Origin: Halichondria panicea
Lineage: Eukaryota > Porifera > Demospongiae > Suberitida > Halichondriidae
Length of the DNA stretch: 64,000 nt
Direction: 5' to 3'
Assembly: GCF_963675165.1 (NCBI RefSeq)
Contig: NC_087381.1
Span: 3,038,001-3,102,000 of the forward strand
Within the stretch, counting starts at the first letter, position 1; every line of letters starts with the position of its first letter. Of this stretch, positions 40,165 to 51,677 are shown in pieces. A program made the position numbers and the translations under genes. The notes under the pieces were generated by a model. That model had not been told where the DNA came from. It worked only from the letters and a program-made list of their open reading frames with translations, and searched no databases.

Positions 40165-40890
40165 GGGGCGAGCGTAGCGAGCCCTATCTTAGTGACCTCG
40201 GTAGACAATTTCTCTGTATGTATGTATGTTATGGTAATGGTACGTCCGTACGGCCTGATAGCCGGTTTTTACGCACGCGGTCCTTACCAATTTCGTGTAT
40301 TCCTCGTGTATTTTACAACTGGAGGCATAAGAAAAAGTTGCATAAAATGAATACTGACAACGAACGCAAACAAGAAAGGCTTCGAATAAGGAGGGATCGA
40401 GAGAGACAAGCAAGAGCCCAAGAAACAGCTGAAGAGAAAGAAGTCAGGCTAGCCAAACGCAGAGAAAAGCACAGGGCACTCAAGATTCAAGGTAACCATT
40501 GCACTGGATGCCAATAGAGCATCCCAGCAACTGAGACGGGACACAGAGACTCCTGAGGCCAGGCAGGCACGCCTACAGCAAATGGCTGCTTCCACCCAAA
40601 CCAGCAGAGCTTCAGGTAAGTACAGGCGGCGTACAGGTGATATAAGCCAGTGTAATTTTCATACAGATACTCCTGAGGCCAGACAGGCACGCCTACAGCA
40701 AATGGCTGCTTCAACTCAAACCAGCAGAGCCTCGGGTAAGTGCCACTGACAAGTGGCGTTCATGATGATAAGCCAGTGTTTTTTTTCTACAGAGACTCCT
40801 GAGGCCAGACAGGCACGCTTGGAACAAGACAGGCATAGGTATTCACAACACATAGATGTGAACCACCTGTACTGCTAACACGCTCGCCCC
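40165..40890. mobile_element. GGGGCGAGCG...CGCTCGCCCC insertion carrying the STPR-like mini-gene
   Basis: Inverted ends GGGGCGAGCG (40165-40174) and CGCTCGCCCC (40881-40890). In gene C the same place reads GGTAGTTAATTTTACTAC without insertion (near 28981); in D the insert follows GGTAGTTAATT and the flank resumes at AGTTTTACTAC about 20 bp after the right TIR. The exact TSD is ambiguous, possibly TAGTT. Confidence 0.65.
40347..40878 (+). CDS. Four-exon mini-gene with STPR-like repeats, nested in gene D intron 4
   Basis: Exons 40347-40491, 40547-40615, 40667-40735, 40793-40878; 369 nt, 122 residues plus TAA. Introns are 51-57 bp with GT-AG and all are phase 1. Exon 1 encodes a Lys/Arg/Glu-rich helix (MNTDNERKQERLRIRRDRER). 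Exons 2 and 3 are near-identical 23-residue units, (E/D)TPEARQARLQQMAASTQTS, and exon 4 starts with another, ETPEARQARLEQD. The T-P-E-x-R-x-x-R-L spacing resembles STPR repeats known from FMBP-1-type DNA-binding proteins and from some transposon-encoded proteins. It runs opposite to gene D and lies between GGGGCGAGCG/CGCTCGCCCC inverted ends. Confidence 0.65.
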
Positions 40891-41073
40891 ATGACACCTT
40901 GTGTCACCCTAGTTTTACTACAAAACTTAATTGGTTCCGTCTCATAATACCTTCTTATACCCTATATACAATAATCACGGTGATTGATAGTGTATAATGT
41001 GTAAGTCTATATTAAAAAACTTCAACTCAGCGGCATGTGAGAAACAAAATCTTGATCTCAATACTAAACTGAC

Positions 41074-41137
41074 CTTCAGGTGAGTTAGATGCTTCTTGAA
41101 TACTAGACTGTGTTGGAAGTGAGGTGATGATATCCTC
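41074..41137 (-). CDS. Gene D linker exon 4
   Basis: 64 nt, acceptor CTTTGACACAG, donor GAAG|GTCAGT; EDIITSLPTQSSIQEASNSP. Confidence 0.65.
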
Positions 41138-41265
41138 CTGTGTCAAAGAGGTGTCATTAGGCAACGTAAACCGTGAGTTATGGCTAAGCATCACTGAAGC
41201 ACAGGTGTAATTGTTATAGAATGTACACACAAGTTCACCTTCAAGTACTGACACATTTTACTCAC

Positions 41266-42084
41266 TTTTAAGTATTGGCAGATTTGATCAACAATCTCTT
41301 CCTTCCTTAACTTTACCAACATCTCCAGAAGGGTCCTGAATGTCGCTCGTGCAGGATTCTTTCCTTTCCAGAGTTTCAAGCACTTGATCACGGCTAATTG
41401 ATTAGCTTCTGCACTTTTGGCATCGGTTTGTTCACCAGGGGTTAATTCCATCACATCGACATAGAAACCAACATTATCAAAAAAGGCAGCCAAATGTGGT
41501 ATGTGCGTTTGTTGAATTTGACAGTCGACTTGAGAAGGACTGAGTTGATATTTGTCCAATAGCACTTGAAGAACTGTACTCACTGGTTGAGCAGATGATC
41601 CTAATGACAGATATGCTATAACAATTGAATAGTAATTAATATCATTACACCAAATAGCACCATGCAATAAATAATGTACAAAACGTCGATAGAGATCCTC
41701 CTGTCTAATAATTGCTTTCCCAAAATTGTGATATTGAAGCAGTTTTTGGATAATTATAACAGCATGAGTGTAGGGCAATACATAAAATTGTACGCACTGA
41801 CAACAGACGTAAATGCAAGGAATCGTACGTATTAAATTAACAAGTATCTTGCATACCATACTGAGTATTAAGTAACTCCTTCCAGGTTAGAGGAAACACT
41901 GATTTCAAACGGTGATCAAGCATTTCACGAAGACAGGTGCTGCCATCATTAGCATACCGCTTTCTGATGCTATCTAATGTGACATCATCAACATGTAGAG
42001 CTTGCCCAATCTCAAACCATTTGTTCCGAGAGTCGTACAGTTTAGTGTGAGCTTCGTTTAAATCATCCATTGTTAGTGTGTTAT
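41266..42084 (-). CDS. Gene D death-domain exons DD2 and DD3
   Basis: DD2 42084-41857 (228 nt) and DD3 41600-41266 (335 nt), both open with the same phases as C. Past the usual donor TTAAAA|GTGAGT there is a partial tandem copy of the exon end with a second donor (CTTGAAG|GTGAAC near 41238). Confidence 0.8.
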
Positions 42085-42202
42085 CTGTATATATAATACA
42101 AAAAACTGGCCGGCACTATAATTATATGTACATACCGGTACATGTATAGCTACTGTATAAGAGCACCCCATGCAGTTAATTGACGCCAACATTAAAACTT
42201 AC

Positions 42203-42522
42203 CCATTCGAGGCCCAGGATTGCTCTCAATGTCTCCAGCTAACAGCAAGAGGTGGGAAAGAGAGTGGAGCAACACAGCAATTGATACCACAAGAAGACCA
42301 ACGTTCACGTTTTAGGAATTCAGTTTTATCTTGAGAGCTCAGAAATGTGAGAATATACAATAAAAGCAATCCTCCTTGAACCACTTTCACAGTAGTACCC
42401 ACTGTATCACTGAAGTGTAGAGGCTGGTGTTTTGTCGAGGGAGCTTTACTGTGTGGTCGCGATCCCCTCCCACCACTGAACAGCCCAATGCGAGCTCTCC
42501 ACAACTCCACAGAGATCCCCAT
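42203..42522 (-). pseudogene. Gene D exon 1 with 5-bp deletion upstream of the 2A
   Basis: Length 320 instead of 325 nt. Where the others read ACGTTCCTTGTACGTTTTAG on the plus strand, D reads ACGTTCACGTTTTAG (about 42301-42315). The frame changes around residue 72 and stops soon after. The codons for D-I-E-S-N-P-G-P are still present but in a frame without an upstream ATG. Confidence 0.85.
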
Positions 42523-43260
42523 GTATAAACTGCAAATTATAACTGACAGAATAATTATAGAGATCGACAAATTTTTTCAATGAAGATGCTAAATCTAGAA
42601 ATGTACAAGTCTAGATCTACATCTATTATATTCTCACCTATTCAATATTCTTATGCAGAGATTCTTATGTGCTGTTTATAGATGTAATAATTATTATTAA
42701 GCACATGCAGACCATAGATCTAGATAGTGTAGCTACGAGTTAAGTTACTGAGTACAGCTATAGCAGATCTAGAGGAGGTTCCACATTTCTTACATCCAGT
42801 ATCAACCATAGATGGGCGTGGCCCGCCTCCAAAAGGTCTTTTCTTCTTAGATAATTATTATATACACTGAACTACAGATCCTAGAAGAATCAATTTTCTT
42901 CTTTCTTGAGGTCCTGGTAAGCCACATAATACAATAAATAACAACAATAGATGCATGTAAATAAGTCTTTTCTTCTCAGTGACTTTATATAGATAAGCCA
43001 ACTTTAATATAAAATTCATTATAGAAACTAATATAACACTCTAATACTTTTGAGCGAAAGCAAAAACATGGCGAGAGGCATTAGCACAGCGCCAGCTTGA
43101 ACACTAGTTATAATTGAATCAACATAATATCCATACAGTACTGTAGTGCACACAATAAAGATTGTCGATAATTATATAAAATTATTTAATGATCATGATG
43201 TGTAGTTGGCCCGGCACGTACAACATCACACTAGCCACTAGGTACATACACCAATAACAT
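42523..43260. other. Intergenic spacer E/D
   Basis: 738 bp, not collinear with the B/A, C/B and D/C spacers. The gene D 5' UTR donor is near 42640 (GAATAG|GTGAGAAT). 42835-43110 is an inverted partial copy of the repeat at 8577-8850. Confidence 0.55.
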
Positions 43261-43317
43261 CTAGAATGTATAAGCGTTACTTAAACTTTTTGCTGTGTGC
43301 AGTGCTGTCATTCTCAT
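43261..43317 (-). pseudogene. Gene E degenerate tail exon
   Basis: Begins MRMTALHTAKSLSNAYTF and stops; the hydrophobic half seen in B-D is lost, and the preceding deletion puts it out of frame. Confidence 0.65.
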
Positions 43318-43367
43318 CTGCAAAAATTCTGTACTGGTTTTTAAGTTTGAAAAGCAACATCATTTAC

Positions 43368-46355
43368 CTTATCCTTGGATTGGCTCCATTTTTGAGAAGA
43401 ACACTGATAATCTCTGTTTGCCCTGTGGCAACTGCTATGTGTAAAGCTGTTACTCCATGTGGTCCATTCTGGGCATTGACGTGAGCTTTTGCAGCAACCA
43501 GTAGTTTCACTATAGCGAGATGACCAAGTTGTGATGCTATCAGTAGAGGGCTCCATCTCTCCTGCATGCACATGACATTGCAAATCGAACCATCAATCGA
43601 TCTACATGTATACATGTTACACGAACAAATTACAATGACCCAAAAAGTTCTTGTGTCAATATTAAAATTCTGCATGTATACATAATTATACTCTTAAGTG
43701 AAAGCTAACTTCGATGTATAATACATTGAATTTTTATACCTTGTCAGCAATATTGGGGTCAGCTCCACTCTTGAGGAGTGCACGGACACACTCTGTATGA
43801 CCTCCAGTTGTGGCTTGATATAGAGCCGTTGATCCACGCAGTGTTTGAGCATTAAGTGAAACTTTCGCAGCAATGAGTAAATCAACAATAGTGGGGTAAC
43901 CATAGCGAGCCGCTACCACGAGAGCAGTGTCTCCATTCTGCACAACACAAATTAACAATGATGGAATACATGTATATAAGTTGCTAAAAGATTAAGTGTC
44001 TTACTTCGTCTTTTAGTTTGGGATTGGCTCCATTCTTTAGGAGAACACTGACACACTCCGTTTGACCGCTAAAGGCAGCCAAATGGAGAGCTGTTCCATT
44101 CTTGACACCTCGTGCATTGACAAGAACATTTGCAGCAATCAAAATCTCCACAATCTTGACATGACCATATCGAGCAGACATCATAAGAGTAGTGAACCCC
44201 ATCTATATAAATACACAGCTATATGTTATAGGAGATGCATCATCGTATTTTAGTTTTAAAATGACAGAAATGTACATATGTCATTTCGATACAATGTACT
44301 ATTATGATTCATCACTTAATTGTAACATGTTCACAGTCTTACAACCTTGTCCGTTGAATTTGGGGATGCTCCATTCTTGAGGAGAACACTAACACACTCT
44401 GATTGTCCTTTGAAAGCAGCCATGTAGAGAGCTGTATGGCCAAGCAGATTGCGAGCTTTGATCTGAGCCTTGGCAGAGATAAGTTGTATCACAACTTCAG
44501 GATGACCTTCTTGAGCAGCGGATATTAGAGCTGTGAATCCATGCTGTACAAAAGTAATACATACCGTAACTTACAAGTGTAACAGGAGAGTTTAAAAAAG
44601 ACTTACTGCAATGGTCTTGGCATTGACCCGAGCCCCATTCCTTATGAGAACATCGACACACTTTGATCGTCCTCGACCAGCAGCCAGCATAAGAGGCGTT
44701 GAATCTTTTAGAGAACGGCCTTCAATGTCAGCTTTGGCAGCGATCAGTAGCTCCACAACTCCAGCATGGCCTTCAAGACAAGCAACCATAAGAGGAGTGA
44801 ATCCGGCATACTGCACACAAACAATTGTGTTGATAGATAATTATTGTACCGTACTTGGACCTTTGCATCATGCATGGCACACTCTCTATGCGGAGTGAGG
44901 CCCATGGTTTTTCAGCTGTTTATACTCAATGTGAAGGGAAATACGGGACACGTATTATGATAGGCTTTCAATTATATGCACATGGTAAAAAAGATGGGTC
45001 AGGTCGACACCCCATATAGTTAATTTTGATGTTCAACCTTTATTTGGCGATCATTATTGCTAAGCTTACCGTATTTGACAGATGAACATTTGCTCCAGCA
45101 GAGATCAACAGATTAACAATATCTTTGGCCCCGTTTTTACTAGCCAACCAGAGAGGAGTGAATTTCTCCTACATAATTAGACAAGTATATACATTTTGAC
45201 CTGCTTTCAAGTGACGACAAATCCTAAGACTTACAGAATCTACAAAACAGTATATTTATAGACACTAAAATATATAAAATGAAAGCACCGCAGGTGCTGA
45301 TGCCTCGGTGGAGATGCCAAAGCTACATAACATAAAGCTACTATTAAATACACATGATAAACAATTTAATTTTGCTGCAAAAACTCAGGGAGTGGGTAAT
45401 GATCGACCATGATTGTTGTTAAAAACGATCGATGCCAAAAGTTCAAGTCTAAAATGAATGGCTGCATTAGCAGAGCCGCCTTGCAGCTCTCTTCTCACTC
45501 TTGCAGCCACCAATAGCTAGCGTTCTAGTGCAGAGCTAACTACTAAGTAGAGTAGCAACACTCGGTAAACAAGTTTGGCTACGTGCTCTTCTGAAAAGGC
45601 TGCAATGGCATTCCAAGTAAACAAAACTAGGCATAACTCGAGAACGAAGCATTATTTTGCAAATCCACGAATTAAAATCCAAGTAAACATGACTAGAAGC
45701 CTATAGAAACTCTTACTTGCACTTGATTCATCCTTGAGCAGCTGTAGCAGTCTACACACACACACACACAGACACACAGACACACAGACACACAAACACA
45801 CTACCGTATACCTCGCTTGTGCATGCGCACCGAGGCATAATCAAGGGCGTATAAAAAGAGAGAGGGCATGCAACTGCATGACTCTCAACCCTACGTGCGA
45901 GCAAAAACCAAAGCCACAGACCGGATATACTATGTACTACTATATATACACAAAAATCTTAAATATTACTGTAGCTTTACACTGCCCCCCACAAGCTGTT
46001 GCTGCACGCCCTCTTTCTTTTTATACGCTCTTTATATAATTACTCACAGAGCTTTGAACATCTGGATTGGCCCCTTTTTGGAGAAGAATTTGAACACACT
46101 CCAAGTATCCTTGTCCGGCTGCAATGTGTAGTGCTGTGAAATCGTCCTGGTGTGGTATAAAATGTGATTGTTACGCATCTACAGTAACTGAATTGCTGCA
46201 TGCATGCACATGCATGACTGTACATGCATGTTCATGTATAACTATACATGTACCTTCATCAACGAGTCCACTTGTACGCCAGGTTCCTTCAATAACAGCT
46301 TTAGAGCTTCAGTGTGACCATACATTGCAGCAGTCTGAAAAGGCAACCTCCCTTT
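43368..46355 (-). CDS. Gene E ankyrin exons 10-17
   Basis: 46355-46254 (102 nt), 46146-46048 (99), 45168-45070 (99), 44810-44607 (204), 44543-44346, 44202-44005, 43937-43740 (198 each), 43561-43368 (194). All but the last are phase 0 and open. The last lacks 7 bp near 43376 (VTDKV region), so reading ends NPRIR then stop just inside the tail exon. Confidence 0.8.
45300..45839. mobile_element. ATGCCTCGGT...ACCGAGGCAT element, long form (gene E copy)
   Basis: 540 bp, close to 1561-2150. The AAGGGCGTATAAAAAGAG MITE (45840-46032) abuts its right end. Confidence 0.65.
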
Positions 46356-46553
46356 CTGCACAAAGTAGTAGTAATTGGAAATTGGAGACAATAAACTGAT
46401 CAACAAAAATTAGGTTAACATGGTACATATAATAGTTAGTATCACAACCTCATGCACGTAATATTGGACAAAGCAAACCATGGGTGTATTGGATTTGTAC
46501 TACCGAGGGCGCAGCCCGAGGGAATACATACAACTGCACAAGGTAGTACAATA

Positions 46554-46948
46554 CCGTATATCTTCTAATTTATCGGACACTTCTAATTACCCCGGACACT
46601 CTTTTGGGCAATTTTCGTTGTTCTAATACAACGGACACTCCAGTACTTTAATATTACATTTGTTCTAAATATCCGGACAATACCTTGAAAAGTTGAGTTA
46701 CCATTCATAGACGGCAAGTAAGACTTGGAGTGCTGCAGTTAGATAGCTTTGAGTAGCTAGTTTTAGAAGTTAGTGCAACTATTCAGTCGTACCTTGTTCT
46801 ATTAAACCTAGCTAGCTCGCATGCAGCTGCTTGCTTGTTCTAATTATTCCGGACACTTCGCATGCTCTATAAAAATCTGTTCCAATTATACCTGGACAAT
46901 TTCCAAAATAATTATTTTTTTCTGTCCGATAAATTAGAAGATATACGG
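46554..46948. mobile_element. TA-flanked MITE, CCGTATATCTTCTAATTT termini
   Basis: 395 bp, ends CCGTATATCTTCTAATTTAT and ATAAATTAGAAGATATACGG, TA at 46552-46553 and 46949-46950. Subterminal CGGACACT words recur. Shares the CCGTATA tip with 50089-50296. Confidence 0.8.
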
Positions 46949-47440
46949 TAACAATACACACGCAGATATCCGCATTGATATCGCAGATAGGTATAGTTTG
47001 TACTATGAACACGTATTGATTAGAAGCTGTTATCCAACCCATTTACATGCCGTGCCATGCACTGTGCACATTTTGCACTGTCCACATTTTGTGTGCGTGT
47101 GCTTGCACTTGACAAACCACATTTACAACTTCACACAATCCAGTTCCAATGCACTGATTGGATACTGAAGAATTGATCTTCACAATGTGATCCTAGTGTG
47201 TCACAGTAGTGTTCTATAAAAGATTGAGTGGCTCCCTTAAGGGTGGAGGGTGGGCTTTAGCTAGGGTATATGAATGTACACCCTAGCTAGGGTACATGGG
47301 ATTTGTACCCTGGAGTATCCTGAGAGTTTCACTGGATATTCCTTAGTGTCAGAGCACATCATGGTACAAGTATATAATTACGTCATTTTATGCATGTGAT
47401 TGTCATGTACTATAAGTCAAGTATAATTATGGTAAGAGCG
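46949..47440. other. Gene E intron 9 segment, no feature recognised
   Basis: Between the MITE and the duplicated block at 47440-47950. Contains short repeats of CTAGCTAGGGTA and no supported gene. Confidence 0.4.
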
Positions 47441-47963
47441 TGCACTGAAGTGCTAACCCTCGGCTTTTACAATATATACATGTAGCAACCAAAAGGGTGC
47501 ATGTTATACAATAAATGCTGCAAAGCAACAAGTAACAGGAGCGATGCTGAAACTTTGATGTGTGTTTTAGTAGTGTATGAGAGACATGTATTGTACTATA
47601 GGGTCACAGCAAAGTCAGCAAAGAAGCCTGGAGTTTTAGAAATAAGGCTCCTGGTATGTTCTTGCATGAGACTAGAATAAGCAAAAAAGCAATAACCACA
47701 ATCATAATTCTAGCTTTTAGTGACCCTGTTCCATTGTTCCTGGTACGGGGTCACTTCAGCTGTAAATACGTAGTCCACCTTGCCGTGTAGCTATAGCTAG
47801 CAACCAACGTGCGAGCAAGCTTCCTATTTGCTCGACAAAAAAGCTCAAAATCTAGGATATCCATGCTGTAAACGCTGAGTAGACTCGGATGTCACACACA
47901 AACAAACAAACAAACCAACGGATACCCGTGGCCGCCCACGCGCCTCGGGTAATGACGACTAAC

Positions 47964-49017
47964 CTTGTCTTTGTTTTGCAGGTCACACTCGGCTATCACA
48001 TGAAAAGAAGGTTTAAGCTCTTTCAGCAAAAATTGGATCAAATTCGGGCTACCAGTTGCAGCAGCAAAATGGATAGGTGTAATTCCATCGATAGCTTTCT
48101 CATTCAAATCGAGTGGTTGTTGTTGCTGAATCTCAGACATCAAGTACTTTACTACATCAATGTTTCCACTTCTGCAGGCATTGTGTAGTGGAGAGCAATC
48201 ATTGTTGTCCACACTCGTGGGATCGACCAGCTGACTGCCGACAAGGTATGTAACAATATGTAGATGTCCATAGAGTGCGGCAAAATGAAGTGGCGTTTCT
48301 TTGTTCGTGGATTCAGTTGCCGGATTGAGTTTCCTGTCTTCAATGAAGTACCTAACAATATTGAGATGTCCATAAGCTGCTGCAGTGTGAAGTAGAAAAT
48401 GCCCTTGCTCAACAGAGTTGTTGCAGTATAGAACTTCAATCAGGAACCGAACTTGGGTTATTTCTCCATTGAATACGGCTGAATGAAGCTTGATTGGTGC
48501 AGGTACTTCATTCCATTTGGTTTGAAGGTGTATGTATGCTGGGAAGGAGTTAATGCCTGACAGCAAACTTGTCAAACGCAAAGCTATGTCGTTCAACTGC
48601 AGGAGAAAAAACACGATAATGATAGACAAACATGGTGGCTGGCATGTATATAGGGTAAAATATACCTCTGGATCTGCGTCGAGGTCAATTTCAAATTCGG
48701 TATCTACTGTTGATGAGGTTTGGCTAGGTAGACGTTTTGATGACACAGTATTATATCCAGAGTCAGAATGAGAACTCTTTGATTTCACTGCTATTGACTG
48801 ATCGTCAAGTTCCACGGATGGCTGAGTGCTTTGATTGTCATCGTTATCTGAGTCAGCATCTGAGAGTACGAGAACATGCAGAAACCATGCAGCTAGATTA
48901 TATAGTTATGCGTATACTCCATCAAGCAGCTAGTATATAAAATTAATGTATCTGTCAATGCTTCAAGAAAATGTATACGTAAAACTTACCACTATCTGAA
49001 CTGTGAGAATCAGCATC
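47964..49017 (-). CDS. Gene E linker exons 7-8 (DSGYNT) and ankyrin exon 9
   Basis: Exons 49017-48990 (28 nt), 48859-48666 (194), 48596-47964 (633). SSHSDSGYNTVSSK lies about 40 residues before the ankyrin block; ankyrin cores FLLHTAAAYGHLNIVRYFIE, ETPLHFAALYGHLHIVTYLV, ITPIHFAAATGSPNLIQFLL. Confidence 0.8.
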
Positions 49018-49131
49018 CTAATTAAAAAATAAGTACATGTACATCATAAATGTCGATGATTACACACGCATCAATGATAACATAATTATTACATCACTGA
49101 GCTTTACTTGTAAAATAGATAATAATTATAC

Positions 49132-49852
49132 CTGTACTCGGAAATGATAGTCTCTGCAGTCCAATTGGATTACCCTAAGATCTCTTATTTCTGCTTCTTG
49201 ATTGGGTGTGAGTGGGAAGATGTTGGGAGGAATGAAAGAGGGTACCTCGAACACAAGTTGAACGCAGCCTTCATTAATTTCACGAAGTATTAACATTTTT
49301 ACATCAACTTCAAGTATTTTTGCTAGATTTTCTTCAAATTGTTTCAAGTAGAGAAGCTCACATTTGTCGTAAGTAGAGTCGAGCTTCACGATCATCTTAG
49401 TGCTATCTTCTCTGTAGCCCGAACCAAACTTTGTCGGGTACTGAATCCTTCGTTTAGCATATTTTTCAAATTCTTTCACATAAGCTATTAAGTTATCCTG
49501 GTCCTCTTTACTTCCAAGATGGTCAGTGAGATATTTAATCAAGCCATACGAAAAATATGAAACGTAGTCTCGCATAATATCCCATACATCGTAGAAATCG
49601 CTAGCTGCACGTAATTCATCTCGCTTGTCTCGAAATAAACACTGGTTAGGGCCTTTAAATACTTTCTGGTAGCAGCTCACATCCATTAAACAAGACGTCA
49701 ACTTCAGAATTTCTTCAAAACAATTCGAGTTTCCAAAGACTGCTGAAGTTGGAGCACCAACTTTGAGAAAGCTTTATCCATTTCTAGTGAGTCTAGCTCC
49801 CACTTGGCAGAGGAGGGTGTTTCTTGGGTATAACGTCTTGAAACACTGGATT
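49132..49852 (-). pseudogene. Gene E exon 5 with 8-bp insertion
   Basis: 721 nt against 713 in C. The plus strand reads CAACTTCAGAATTTCTTCAAAAC where C has CAGCTTCTTCAAAAC. The frame before it (WELDSLEMDKAFSKLVLQLQ) and after it (CLMDVSCYQKVF to FPLTPNQEA) are separately open. Confidence 0.8.
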
Positions 49853-50088
49853 CTGAGAATAGGGTACAAGGGGGGGTATTACGAGACATCTAAATGTTTC
49901 TGACCCCCCAGTCTTGCAGTAATCTTGAGGGAGCTAAATAGCCTGTTCACTAACTACTATGGTTAATAGGCTTTGTATGTAAGCAAAAACAAATGTGTGA
50001 CAGTGCTAATTTGTTTGCAGAGCTAATGCTAGCATTTAGTGTTCATGAGACACCATTGCTTTTAACGCTAATTGGCTACTCTAACATA

Positions 50089-50296
50089 CCGTATAGCGCG
50101 AGGGACTTACATTTCGTGGATTGGCCTCTAAAAGCTATTTCGTTGCACAATGTTCGCGGAATGACTGCTTACCGGAAGCCACGCCTTTAAATCTTTGCAT
50201 GCTATAGCAGGTAACTCTGTGAACATAATTTTCGTGTAGGATTCTATCCACAAAATCTGCGAAAATTAAGCCCATCGAAAATTTCGCGCTATACGG
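50089..50296. mobile_element. TA-flanked MITE, CCGTATAGCGCG termini
   Basis: 208 bp, ends CCGTATAGCGCGA and TTCGCGCTATACGG, flanked by TA on both sides. The empty site is seen in C and D (CTCTAACATATCTGATAC near 28915 and 40077). TA duplication suggests a Tc1/mariner-type source. Confidence 0.8.
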
Positions 50297-50565
50297 TATC
50301 TAGCTGATACTAAAATAATGAAAGCACCGCGGGTGCTGATGCATCGTGCCAAATAACACCATGCAATAATGTACAAAACGTCGATAGAGATCCTCCTGTC
50401 TAATAATTGCTTTCCCAGATATTGAAGCAGTTTTTGGATAATTATAACAGCAAATATGCATGAGTGTAGGGCAATACATAAAATTGTACGCACTGATGAC
50501 AAACGCAAATGCATCAAAGTGGTAAAAGGAATCGTACGCATTAAATTAACAAGTATCTTGCATAC

Positions 50566-51133
50566 CCGTATTAAGTAACTCCTTCCAGGTTAGAGGAGGC
50601 CCTGATTTCAAACGGTGAGCAAGCATTTCACGAAGACAGGTGCTGTCATCATTAGCACACTGCTTTCTGATGCTATCTAGTGTGACATCATCAACATGTA
50701 GAGCTTGTCCAATCTCAAACCATCTATTCCGAGAGTCGTACAGTTTAGTGTGAGCTTGGTTTAAATCGTTAAGTGTCAGTGTCTCATCTGTATAATACAA
50801 AACAGGGCTGTTATTCGAGCACTGCGAGTAAGTAATTTAAGTAAATACCTGACACGACAAATCCCTCAATTTCATCGGCCACGTCGCTGCGTCCTATTGT
50901 GACATGTCTAAGACTCCTACACAGATCTCCCCAAGTCAGTGAATTATCTGTTGCCTTGATACAATGAGCCAACATTTCTCGGAGACAGTCACCATGGTCA
51001 CTTGACTGCTTCTGAATAGCAGTAAGAGTGTCGTGATCGACTTTGAGAGTTAGCCCAATATTGAACCATTTTGTACGAGCCTTGAACAGCTTGCTGCAAG
51101 CGTCCTTTAGATGGCCAAGAGTCAGAACTTCAT
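50566..51133 (-). CDS. Gene E death-domain exons DD1 and DD2
   Basis: DD1 51133-50849 (285 nt, phase 1-1): HLKDACSKLFKARTKWFNIG, LKVDHDTLTAIQKQSSDHGD, CLREMLAHCIKA, LTWGDLCRSLRHVTIGRSDV, ADEIEGFVV, a complete DD. DD2 50787-50566 (222 nt, phase 1-1), six bases shorter than in C. DD1 occurs only in E and F. Confidence 0.85.
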
Positions 51134-51215
51134 CTGTAAGTAAGATAGGAAATTCAGTTTCCAGGTCCAAACCCACCTTAAAATCTTCACGATTATAATT
51201 CATACTAAATCTTAC

Positions 51216-51540
51216 CCATTTGAGGCCCAGGATTGCTCTCAATGTCTCCAGCTAACGCCAAGAGGTGGGCAAGAGAGTGGAGCAACACAACAATCGATAT
51301 CACCAGGAGACCAACATTCCTTGTATTTTTTAGGAATTTATTTTTATCTTGAGAGCTCAGAAATGTGAGAATATATAATAAAAGCAATCCTCCTTGAACC
51401 ACTTTCGCAGTAGTACCCACTGTATCACTGAAGTGTAGAGGCTGCTGTTTTGTCGAGGGAGCTTTACTGTGTGGTCGCGATCCCTTCCCACCACTGAATA
51501 GCCCAATGCGAGCTCTCCACAACTCCACAGAGATCCCCAT
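51216..51540 (-). CDS. Gene E exon 1: hydrophobic leader plus 2A motif
   Basis: 325 nt, intact. Ends HLLALAGDIESNPGP-Q-M, donor G|GTAAGA. An in-frame extension of 23 codons upstream to 51609 exists, but the conserved start is MGISVE. Confidence 0.85.
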
Positions 51541-51677
51541 GTATAGAGCTGCTGATAGAAAAATTATAGATACCAGATCTACGTACGTACATATACATAG
51601 GCTAGACAAATTTTTTCAATGAATGGTAGATCTAGTCTATATAAACTTATAGACAATTCTAATTAAACTAATATATA

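Larger units (their letters stand above)
31843..42522 (-). pseudogene. Gene D: 2A / death domain / ankyrin copy with two frameshifts
   Basis: Exons: 42522-42203, 42084-41857, 41600-41266, 41137-41074, 39511-38788, 38672-38636, 38556-37745, 37615-37514, 37411-37313, 37206-37108, 33423-33223, 33118-32921, 32854-32657, 32603-32406, 32203-32003, 31947-31843. Exon 1 lacks 5 bp and exon 5 lacks 1 bp relative to B and C; everything else is open and correctly spliced. Exons 8 and 9 read through as one. Either a recent pseudogene, or a locus whose 3' part is still usable through another start. The reading is of the sequence as given; an assembly error could mimic single-base loss. Confidence 0.7.
43261..51540 (-). 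pseudogene. Gene E: 2A / DD1-DD2 / ankyrin copy with frameshifting indels
   Basis: Exons: 51540-51216, 51133-50849, 50787-50566, 49852-49132, 49017-48990, 48859-48666, 48596-47964, 46355-46254, 46146-46048, 45168-45070, 44810-44607, 44543-44346, 44202-44005, 43937-43740, 43561-43368, 43317-43261. DD3 and exon 4 are absent, but DD2 leaves in phase 1 and exon 5 enters in phase 1, so the deletion is frame-neutral. Exon 5 has an 8-bp insertion (about 49706-49713) and exon 17 a 7-bp deletion, so the full reading frame is broken. Confidence 0.7.

Noticed and set aside
40189..40413. Minus-strand frame opposite the STPR-like mini-gene
   Set aside because: Antisense shadow; the plus strand has matching exons, phases and repeats.
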